From Odiellus spinosus (lineage: Eukaryota > Arthropoda > Arachnida > Opiliones > Phalangiidae): a DNA stretch of 64,000 nt. A program made the position numbers and the translations under genes. The stretch is from positions 17,211,942-17,275,941 of the forward strand of contig OY987232.1 in the NCBI GenBank assembly GCA_963920705.1, in the 5' to 3' direction. Position 1 is the first letter of the stretch. Each line of letters begins with the position of its first letter. Of the stretch, positions 1 to 10,800 are shown piece after piece. Under the pieces are notes generated by a model. The model saw only the letters and a list, made by a program, of their open reading frames with translations, did not search any database and was not told the origin of the DNA.

Positions 1-136
1 TAAAAGTCGATTCAAAGTCTATAGTGTTAAACGTGGCTTAAGAAATTTAGTATCGAAACAATGGGAAGTGTCCTACTTGTTGATATTAGTTAAATTTCTA
101 ATGCTTTTATCCTCCTCACCCTTTCAAAAGACTTAC

Positions 137-3100
137 TTCGCACAAGGCAGCCATATGATTTAAAAGACCACAAGGGCCTCCATCGGGTGTGTGAACTGGA
201 CATAAGAAACCCCAAGCTTCCGGTAGCAATTTTCGAACGGTTGTTGTTCTCATTTCTTGGAAAAAAGCTCCTCGATGTATGCATCGAAAATGTGATAAGT
301 ATCTCCAGTAGTTTAGTTTTTCAGCTATGATAGTTAAGCCGGAAAATTGCTGAAGTCCCAATCCGCTACGAGATACTAAATTTCCAGTCGCTAACATATA
401 TTCCATGGGTCTTCCAACATCGATTGAACTAGTAATACATTGGGTAACAAAACCTGGAAAGAGCTACGTTGTACTTTCTTTCGAAACGATTAAACAAAGA
501 CAATTCAAAACCTAACTGTTTGTGAGAGTGAAAGTCGGTCCTTTTATTCTGGCTTTACGCTCCATGTTTAAACGAATTGTAGTCAACCAGAGCTCAAGTT
601 TTTCCTGAATGAAGTAAGAAATTAAGTCAACAAAGAGACTTCAAATGATGTTTCTTCTTTTTAACATTACGAGAAAATGTACACCCAAAAGTGGATTGTC
701 AACAGCCCTCAAATATATTATTATATAATTACTTTTAAGACTATCAGATACAAATGACCACCAAGTAAAACTTCCTGATTCATTGGATTATCAGGACTTT
801 CAATGGCACACTCTCCTTTAGCAACCGAGAAAAGTTTTCGAGTCATGAAACTAAAAAATAATTTGAAATATGTAATATTTATACAATTTAACGTAATTTC
901 TTGAAAAAGTAAATTTTTGCTTACATAAGCAAATTGAATTTATCAACATTATTGTCAAGATGTATTGCGATAATTTTTCTAAGAAGGAAGTCGCAGACTT
1001 CCAAATCAGAAACCCAAGCTGGCAATTGTAACTTTACTCGAAATATCTCCCCTATGTATTGTTTTATTTGTAAGTGCGTGTAGAGGCCTTCTGTTTGAAT
1101 TTGTCGAAGCATATTGGCCACACATCTAATATAAATCATTTTTAATAATAAAAAAAAGTTTAAAGATACAGAGAAGTGATTTTCTATCGATTCCATTTAG
1201 AAATCTATCTTTAACTTGGAAAGTAGGCTTAACAAGGATCCATGGAGTTTCATATCTTGTCGTTAAAGGTGATGCTAGACTCTGGTTATTTTAAGTTGAC
1301 ATGTTAAATTATGTCTAAAATCATTATCAAAACTCGCTAAAGATCTCGTAACTAACAATGTTGCGGAATTCAGACTTATTTTAAAAGGATTCAATTGATG
1401 ATGCGAATGAGAATTCTTCTTTGAAATTGTGAGTGAACCGAAATGTTTTGTTAGCGCGCTTCGAAGTTAAACTGGTTTACGCTCCATTTTTTGGGATATT
1501 ACATTGACATTAGCAATCAAATGTAATTGGGATTTTCATGGAGATCTCAATTAACGACGGGCCTTGGCTCATTGGTTAATGACTCTTCAATGCGAAGAAA
1601 TTAAGGATCTCCATGAATCCAGCTAAGCCTATTTTCTGGTTAAGTTTTAAATTGATTTCTAGTTTAATATTTGTTCCTTAATTGTTAATTCTAACAATTT
1701 CTATATAGAAAATCACTTTCCAGCTTCCATCTTTCGTTAAAAACCAATAAAGATTATTGACACACCCTTTAAAATAAGTATTTTCATCTTGTCCCTTAAT
1801 CATTTCTTTAAAAATTTCATAATCCGTAACATCGCATAGACATTTCAATAACATAATGATAGGTACAAAAAACAACTCCTTTTGGTAGGAAAACATCACT
1901 TGGGCTGTGCCATTGGTTAAATAATGAAGAACAATGTTAGAACTGGTCTGATCTTTAGCGACACATCGTATCGCCACTCCAAATTCAGAGAACATAGCAC
2001 CACGGTTTTTCCACGAATTCCGTACCATAGCTAAAGGCTGCGAGCGCAAAAACATTAAAATTACTGATAATTAAAGGGAGAATGCAACCAACACGTGATT
2101 TTCTATTAATTCCTTATCATTTAAATAAGCCTAAAATGATTTAACTTATTAGTAAAGCAGGCTTAGCAGGAATCTCATCAATAACTAGTCCTCAGCAAAT
2201 CCCAAGCTTTTTTCCAACAGTGAAACATTAGGCTTAACAATAATTGCTCTCAATTTATGTCTATCAAGGAGGATCAGAGAAGGAGAGGAAATGTGGGGCT
2301 GCGTTGAGTTAGAGAGAGAAGAGCCAACCTCCCACTCGGGTGGATAGGAAATTCTCGAGGTAAACTGTTGTCACGTGGTCGCTAGCTAGCGCGTCTCATA
2401 AAGGATTCGTTTTACCCACGCGACAACATTTTACCACGAAACGTCTCTACCCCCGTTCTCCCAGAGTGGGAGTTTAGGCCGACGCAGTAGGAACCGCGCC
2501 GTCCCCACATTTCCTCTCCTTCTCTGATCCTCCTTGTGTCTATTTAAATGATATGGAATTGACAGAAAACCACATTTTTCTCATTCCCCCTTTAAAAAAA
2601 TTACGAAGATCTTGAGAAAATAACCGTACGTAGTTCCTTCTTTGAAGGATAAGCATGCGAATCAGTTTTTCATTTCCATTCACGACAAAGTAGCCTCCAA
2701 ATTCCTCAGCTTCTTCACCTCTTTTAACTAATTCAACAGGGTTTAGTTTATTGAGATTACAAGCGTTGGATTTAACCATAATCGGAATTTCTCCAACGAT
2801 CCTTTGTACAGTTTCTTGCGGAATACCATTTTTTTTCCATGTAAACGTTATTTCTAGTTTCCCTTTATAGGAAATTCCGCGAGAACGACACTACAATTTT
2901 TTTATAAGTGTTAAGTAAATATTATCATGAAATTATGTACACATGAATGTATCACTATTATCACGAACTCATTTATGTATCAAAACATGGGAGGAAAACA
3001 TTGTTTCATACTTAATATAGATTTGGGAAAGATTTAAATGAAATCTCAAGTGTCATCCTTTAAGGCAGTGATAGTTTCACATGTATATACCGTATTAAGA

Positions 3101-4154
3101 TTGAAAACATTTGTACCTCAGCGGGGTAAACCTTAAATGTCCTTGCATGTAAACTATCTTTATGAATTGATGGAGGAATCACAACAGCGTTCTACAATCG
3201 AAATTCTTAATTTGTAAAGCAACACCTATCAAATTAAAAAATAAACTAACGTACCAAAATATCAAAACATAACCGCTCGCCGGTAGGTGCCTCAAATTCA
3301 TAGGGATCAATGCTCTAGATTTATAATTAATATACATTAAAGGATAAGTTTTGATCAGCGTTTAATAAATGGGTAAAATATCAGTCTAGTTTAATACTAA
3401 TATTATTGAAGCACTTGATTTTTATCTTCAACCTCCTATTACTCTTAAAAAAATTATTCAATGGTTTGTTTTGGGGGCGCGAAAATCCAGTTTTGATCAC
3501 TTAGAAAATGGCTCTAATGCTAGAAAGCTCAAAATGAAATCTGACTTACGAGAGCAGAGCTTTCTAACAAGAAGTTTTCGCCTATTCTTTACCTACTGGT
3601 ATTTGACAGTAATAAGTTGCAAGCCAAGTTGAGAGGAACTAATTTTCAGAAAAATGTCAAGAGGCTAGCAAGCCATTTACAACAATATTTCAATTTATAA
3701 AATTATTATATTAACGAGACTACAACTTCATGGATGAGAAAAACAGTTTATAACAGTCTCGTTAATTAATTCATCACTTTCATTAGTTCAAGTTCTCTTT
3801 AATTGAAGAAATCCCTTTCCATAAAATTATTAAACTTACATCGATCGCTTTAGGAAGACCTTCACTTAAGAAATAATTGAAAGAGTCAATATGTGGTTTA
3901 CCAATTTCTTGCAAGACCTAGAAAAATTCAAAAACCGCGGGCAAATTAACCAAGGCTTAGCGTAGAGAAAACTTTGACAACATTTTGTGATAACGAGTAA
4001 ATTTGACATTCTAAATTTCAATTACCTTATATTGTTCGGAATTGAGTTTACCGAAATTATTAGTTTGTATACTTTTTAAAGAGGGACAAGAAGGAACCTC
4101 ATATATTTTTTCATCGATGCATGCGGGCGCACGCCTTCCAGCTTCGGCAACCAT
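137..4154 (-). CDS. POLR1B: RNA polymerase I second-largest subunit (POLR1B/RPA2), N-terminal half, partial
   Basis: This is the catalytic-core subunit paired with RPA1 in nucleolar RNA polymerase I, which transcribes pre-rRNA. Ten exons join in frame: 4154-4026, 3917-3840, 3314-3255, 3191-3117, 2890-2630, 2037-1766, 1125-925, 850-733, 604-517 and 453-137, all with GT/AG sites, giving 533 residues. The start ATG at 4154 opens [20 protein letters not shown]. Recognisable blocks, in order, are [20 protein letters not shown], the lobe segment [20 protein letters not shown] (which distinguishes RPB2-like subunits), RVKLQLPAW, and the fork/protrusion segment [20 protein letters not shown] followed by TPDG. 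The family is about 1,100 residues, so roughly the C-terminal half, including the hybrid-binding and clamp domains, lies beyond the left edge. The last visible donor is at 136. Introns hold an MITE (2265) and remnants of the TTAA family. Identity is very confident; individual splice sites are hand-called. Confidence 0.96.
1200..2180. mobile_element. Family H remnants in POLR1B introns
   Basis: Words of the inner arms occur at 1205-1250 and 1590-1665 (GGATCTCCATGAATCCAGCT, AAGCCTATTTTCTGG), and the left terminus TTAA-AGGGAGAATGCAACC at 2071, with AGGCTTAGCAGGAATC at 2160. These are pieces of one or more decayed copies; POLR1B exon 2037-1766 lies between them, so they are separate intronic fragments. 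Confidence 0.5.
2265..2536. mobile_element. Family B MITE, copy 1 (POLR1B intron)
   Basis: 272 bp; ends CAAGGAGGATCAGAGAAGG and CCTTCTCTGATCCTCCTTG; exact 7-bp duplication TGTCTAT. With copy 2 it forms a subfamily (GGAGGATCAGAG) distinct from copies 3-7 (GAAGGATCAGAC). Confidence 0.93.
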
Positions 4155-4811
4155 TTTTTTTGTAGTTTCCGGAATTTCCGGGTCTTACACAGCCAGTACT
4201 TAAACGACTAAACAGGGATCCGGTACTTTCCGACTCCTTAAAAATATTGCTTCTCCATCGGCGGCTTGGTGCAATCTTTACCAGAGGTTTGATAAACAAT
4301 AAAAGAAAATTAAAAAAAAAACATCTCAAACACTGAACTTCTTAAACAAAGATAAAAAAAATGAAGTTATTACTAATTTGCAAAATAGAACTCAGCGTTC
4401 AGCGACGTATAATTATTCGGTACCTTTGGTACCATTCTGTGACCTCTTCGGTTTCTGTGGTGAAACGCAGCTTTTAGGCAAGTCAACGTTGATTGGGTTT
4501 TGGAGAGCTGGGAGAGCCGTGAGAGACAACAAAGAACCGGTTTAATAACTTAATTTTCTCAGTATTAAGTCAATATTTTTAATTACGGTTAAATTTTATT
4601 GAAGAAATTAAGTTTTTTCTTTCAAAACGTGCAATTATGGTTTAGAGTAACGAAAAGCGTTCTTCGGGAAGTACCTTATTCTCGCGGAATATGATTTAGG
4701 TAACAGGAAAGCGAAAGTGCTTATCATTTTTTAGCCTTGGCCGATAGGAAAAGGCGAAAAGTTAACCGCTGAAAAAGTTAAAAGTGAAAACTGAAAAGTT
4801 CTTTTAGCGTA
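4155..4811. promoter_or_regulatory. Bidirectional promoter interval between POLR1B and ZC3H18
   Basis: Only 657 bases separate the divergent start codons at 4154 (minus) and 4812 (plus), so both 5' UTRs and promoters must lie here. No TATA box is seen at a sensible distance from either start, which suits two broadly expressed genes. A small palindrome, GGTACCTTTGGTACC, lies near 4420, and an initiator-like TCAGTA lies near 4560. Transcription start sites cannot be placed from sequence alone. Confidence 0.6.
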
Positions 4812-7800
4812 ATGGATCAAGACGATTCTTCAAATGGTTCGAACGAAAGTTCAGATAATGTGCACATGAGTAGCCCAGAGCAACCCGAAATAAGAAGTCC
4901 TGTGCCCGAATTTGCAAAATCATGGAAACCAGAGGGTACTGATGCAGTTGGAAGTTTAGATGGCCCAGAGTCCCCAACTCCCAGCATTGATACTCCAATG
5001 TCGCCAGAAGAAATCCCTATGTCACCCGAAACGGTTCCATCTCCGGGATACATTCTTATGTCTCCAGGAGATAGACGACCCATGACTCCTGATAACTGCT
5101 CCCAATCAGCTGATGGAACTTCGCAATCCTCTCAAGGTGGACCTAAATCTTTAGAAGATCCTCACTCCCCTGATGATAACCCAAGATCCCCCACTCCTGA
5201 AAATCAAAAATCACCGTTGCGAAAGGATATGCCACCTCGCCCATCTAGTTTTAGAAGATCCCCTTCGCCGTATAATCAAAGATCATCATCTCCTGATACT
5301 GAAAGATCATTATCACCACCTTCTCGAAAAGAAAACCAAGGGTCTACTGGATATCAAAGATCTTCATCTCCTGATAACATTCGTTCACCATCTCCTGAAC
5401 GAAATCCCAGGTCTCCATCACTTTCGGACAACCCGAGATCACCATCTCCTGATAATCCAAGATCCCCTTCTCAAGATAATCCAAGATCCCCTTCTCAGGA
5501 TAATCCAAGATCACCATCTCCTGATACTTTACGATCACCCTCGCCAGATAACCCGAGATCCCCATCACCCGATAACGATAGATCACCTTCGCCCGATAAT
5601 GCTAGATCACCTTCGCCCAATAATGCTAGATCGCAATCGCATGATAACGCTAGATCGCCATCGCCTGATAACGCTAGATCGCCATCGCCTGATAACGCTA
5701 GATCGCCATCGCCTGATAACGCTAGATCGCCATCGCCCGATAACGCTAGATCACCATCGCCCGATAACGCTAGATCACCATCACCCGATAACGCTAGATC
5801 ACCATCACCCGATAACGCTAGATCACCATCACCCGATAACGCTAGATCACCATCGCCCGATAATGCTAGATCACCTTCACCCGATAACGCTAGATCACCT
5901 TCACCCGATAATGCGAGATCCTCCGCTAACCGCAGATCACCTCGATCTCTGGACTTGTCTGGAGATGAAGGCATCAAATCACCCGAATCGCGTAGTTCCC
6001 ACGATGAATCTAAATCAGAAAAGACTTTGTATAAAGCGCCGGCAAAAATTGAACCACCAAGCATTGTTAAGGATAAACCCATGGATAGTAAAACTGTTGA
6101 AACATTGGAGGGTGAGTTAGACTTTGAGGAAGAAGTGCAAGAAAAAGAGGAAGAATCACTAGTTGAGGAGAAAGATAACTCTGTCAAAGATGTGGTCGAA
6201 GAAGTTAGTGACGAAAGTGTTGTTGCCAAGACTGACATTAAGATAGAAGAAGGGGAAGTCAAATCCCCCAAAGCAAAAGATTCTAAAGATAGGAAAGTTA
6301 TCAAAATTGATGAACCAAAAGCTAAGGTATATAAATCATACCATCTCTTCCTCAGTATTAACGACGTGAAAGTGACCTATATTTTTGAAAATAGAATGAA
6401 AAAGCAGATCAGGAAGAAGGGGAAGCTGATGATGGTGAAGTTACTGATGTAAGTTCAGTTTTGTTTTTAAAAAAATTTATTATAAGTGGTGAACTAATCG
6501 TAATAAGGCTTTCCACCGTGGTTACTATCATTAATTAGTCTTAATTACACCAGGGATGATTAGGGAAAGTCTCACAGCTAGCCATAATACGTAGTTTTCG
6601 CTAAAATGGGGCAAAATAAAATTCCACAGTTCTGAATAGATTAGTTCCAAAACCAAACTTCTGGCTTTTTCTCTATATTAATAAAGTTTTCAAAATTGTT
6701 TAAAAAACATGTTATTCGTCTTCATTATCCCTTTAGGGACCGGTTTTCTTTAAAGTGAGGCTGTCACGTATTTTTCATGAACTCCAAATGGACTTTGACT
6801 ACCATTTTTGGAAAGAATTACCTCAATAATAAAAATACATTTTATAATCACCGCTTTCCAAAAAAGTTGACGGCCTCACTTTAATTTTCGTAATTTTTTA
6901 TTTTTTTTTGGTACTTAGGAAGATGATTTAGAAGAAGGGGAAGTTAAAGATGGAGCCTCTGTTCGCAAGGGCTTTCCCAGACCTATTTGTCGCTTCTTCA
7001 ATAAAGGCCAATGTACGTGGGGATCATCCTGCCGTTTTATTCATCCTGGTGTTAACGATAAGGGCAACTATAATATGTTCGCTACTCCGAAACCCTCGAT
7101 GCCTTCGAGCATGATGATGATGCCAGGACCTCCTCCACCAATGCCTCCTCCCATGCCTATGATGAAAATGCCGCCACTACCTCCTCACCCAAGAATGAGA
7201 CCCATGGTAAGTGATTTTACAATTTTTTTTTGGTACTTGCGTAAAAGTAATATAGATCGGTAAAAGTTGGACCAACATCTGCTTGGGATTATGCGCTAAT
7301 TAAGTTTATCTTAGATGGGACCAGATTATCGACCATTTCCCCCTTTGGAAGAACCACCTCCAGTTGAATCTGCCTGGGAAAGGGGACTTAGACACGCCAA
7401 AGAGGTATGTTGTGTTCTTTTGAAACTTGTAGAATGTAGATGGTTATCGATTTATTTTGTTAATGCCACCTTTAACGATGAAGATTATGAAGAAAGCCAA
7501 TAGGAGAAAGGAACAAGAATCTGATTTTGAAGAGAAACGAATGAATTTAAGCTTAGAAAACCCTGAGAGATTGTTTTCTGAACGCGACATTGATAAATAT
7601 GGACCAAATTATAGGAGACCTTCGGAACCCGGGGGATATTACAAGTAAATTAACTTTTCATTGTTTTTATAAAAAAAAATTGCGGTAAAACCACATTTAA
7701 ACGGAATTTCACTTATATGATAACATTTGGCTTCCTATTCCCTAATTTTAGCAAACACACTCTGGTTATATCAAAATTTCCCTTAGATCTTTATCATTTT

Positions 7801-10800
7801 CTTATGTACCGTTAGAATTAGGCCTATTTTGGGCCTTGTTATAGCAGATGAACTATGGTTATGTTGAAATTTCTCTAAAAAAGACTCAAATCTTCGCCTT
7901 TATGTTATATCCAATAAGAATTAAGTTGTAGCATACAAACTCTTATATCCCATAATTATTTATCCAGTAAGAATTAGGCCTACTTTAAGACTAGTTTTAG
8001 CAGACGAACTCTGGTTACACCAAAATTTCACTTAAATCTTCGCTATTCTTTGCATATAAAGTTAGAATCGGGCTTAGTTTCAGTAAACACACTCTATTTA
8101 TTCTAAAATTTTCCATAAATCTTTAACTCTTTGTCTTGGCCAAGGCTTAGCAACTTTTAAACAAAACGTTTTTCCGTGTATAATTTCGTTACAATGTATT
8201 TTTACTGTAATTACGTTATAGAACTAAAAATTCTTCATCTATTAGAGATGATATTGATGATCCATACGAGAATTTAGAAGATCGCGAGATTCAAGAACGC
8301 TGGCGAGGTGGCCACTATGAAAATTTTGAGGTTCGATGGAATAGGCCTGATTTTGACAGAGTAAGGTAGTCAACCCTTTGAGTGTAGGGCAAAACAATTT
8401 AAATTCAAAACTTTCTATAGGAATTTCACGAGAAGGAGCGTCAAAGGCGATACCCGAGATCAATGGAAAGAGAAAAGTAAATTATTTTTTAAAGTTTTTC
8501 ATTGTTTCTTGCATGAATATTTAATCAGTTTTTAAGATAATTTAATTACTAATGATTTGAAGAGACGCGTAAAGTATTATAATCAGTTACTTTGTCTAAT
8601 TACTTCATCAACTGCGAAGCCAAGGCTTAGCAACTATTACTAATATGATTTTTATCTGAAGGAAAAATAGCTCAACTTTGTTAAACAGTTGAAAACCGCA
8701 TCTACGTCTCTTCAAATCTTTATAATTTTGTAACAAAAATCAATTTAATGATTAAGCCTTTGTAAATTGTGAACTCTAATTCTAATTATCGCCTCTTATT
8801 TGGTCGTCTAAGAAGTTGGTAATATCTTAGTCCGTACCATTTAACGAGAGCATCCATTGTGTCTAATATTGTTATCAAACTTTCCGGTACAGGTGTGGAA
8901 ATTTAGTGAAAAAGTCATTTTTCACGAAGAAGTTTAATAGTGATTTCATTTCGGGTTTAAAAGTTATCAGTCTTTAGTTTAAAAAACAAAAACGGCAAAA
9001 GATTTGTCGCGTTAAAACACCCCTTCCAAGTTTCACTAGCAAAGTCCAAGTATTAGCGGAGTTATTTTTAGTTGTATCAGTTTAAAAAACCAAAAAAAAG
9101 TTGACGCAAAACTAAAAATAACCTGATTTTGGTTATTTTAGTGAAATTTTAAAGTTTGAAGTAAGTAGTACCAAACCGTTAAAATAATTTCCCAGTTTCC
9201 CGGTGGCAAAAAGAAAAAAAAAAAAAAAAAAAAAACGCGAACAAAACATTATCGGGAAAATTAAGTAGTTTTATCATTTTATTTTTATTATAAAAGTGAC
9301 GCACGAACTTTGTTTAATTGGCTCGAAATGAGATTAGGATTAGATTTTTATTTATAAGATTCAACGTTTCGTTTCTAGTGGTAAGTATTGGCTAATTTAC
9401 GTAAAATGATTAAGCTTATGTTTTTAAGACCGCAGGGAAAATTAATCGTCGTTTTGTAAATTTATTGGGAAGTATACTGGAAATTGTTTAGATACTGAGT
9501 GGTTTAAGCACCCTTAAAAATCTTTCGTCAATCACAAAGGCAGCAATCTCAGCTGTTGCAAAGGCTTTAAACTGAATATAGGTAAAAAAAAATTTAATCT
9601 TAATTCTAGGGTTGGAACTTCTATCTTGTATTTAGAACATAGTCTCCTACCAAAGAAACATTATTTAATAGTGGTTGTGTTCAGATATGGATCAAAAATA
9701 CCTATTCGTTCTCTCGAGATATTGCAACAGTACGATACCAAAGATACTGCGGCCTTTGATAACACTGAACATTCAGATCTAGTTTTCTATCCTTAAACTC
9801 GGTTGCCATAGGTCAAATGTTGGGGAAACTGGTCAGGGAAACCTCAAAATGTTGGGGAAACTGGTCAGGGAAACCTCAAAATGTTGGGGAAACTAGTCAG
9901 GGAAACCTTAAAATGTTGGGGAAACAGGTTAGGGAAACCTTAAACTTGGTAAAAACAGGGAATTTGGTCAGGGAAACCTCAAAATGTTGGGGAAACTAGT
10001 CAGGGAAACCTCAAAAACTTGGTAAAAGCTGGGAAATCTCAAAATGTTGGGGAAACAGGTCAGGGAAACCTCAAAAGCTGGGAAACTGGTCAGGGAAACC
10101 TCAAAATGTAGGAAACTAGTCAGGGAAACCTTGAAATGTTGGGGAAACAGGTCAGGGAAACCTTAAAAACTTGGTGAAAGTGGGGAATTTGGTCAGGGAA
10201 ACCTCAAAATGTTGGGGAAACCAGTCAGGGAAACCTCAAAAACTTGGGAAAAGCGGGAAATTTGGTCAGGGAAACCTCAAGAACTTGGAAAAGGCAGGGA
10301 AACTGAAAATTAAGCAAAAAGGTCGTGGAATTTAGTCACAGAACTTGGTATCCCTGTAGCTTTATAATACTAGTTAGTTCGTCACCATATTCCTTCTTTT
10401 TAGTCTAAAAAATTGCTTAACATTTTCTGAGAGTGTTGAATAGATTTGAGAATTAAAGCTTTCTATATGTTGATGGGCTGCCTTGATGTTTGATTTTTAG
10501 GAGTGCTTAATATCTCAAAATAGAGGATTATTAGAATTATAATACTGGAATAAGTTGTAGAAAGATAATTGAAGTTTTTTTAATATAATATGTCTATATT
10601 TGTGCAGGTTTGAAAGACGATCACCCGAGCCTGATCGTTGGCAAGATGAACGGTACAGAGAAGCTCAGGCTCCAAGAGGTAGAGCCGATGAATGGCAAGA
10701 TCCATGGAGAAGGTAAGAACTCAGTGCGTCTCATTTTGGCTTGAAAATTAGACTAAACCCCTTTTAATTTCTAGATCGAAAACCCCCAAAGGAAGGCGTA

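Noticed and set aside
5173-6120. Long His/Leu-rich frame overlapping ZC3H18 exon 1, and a long antisense frame at 5495-6304
   Set aside because: Both are open only because the 24-bp coding repeat is a multiple of three. The true frame is fixed by splicing and homology to ZC3H18.
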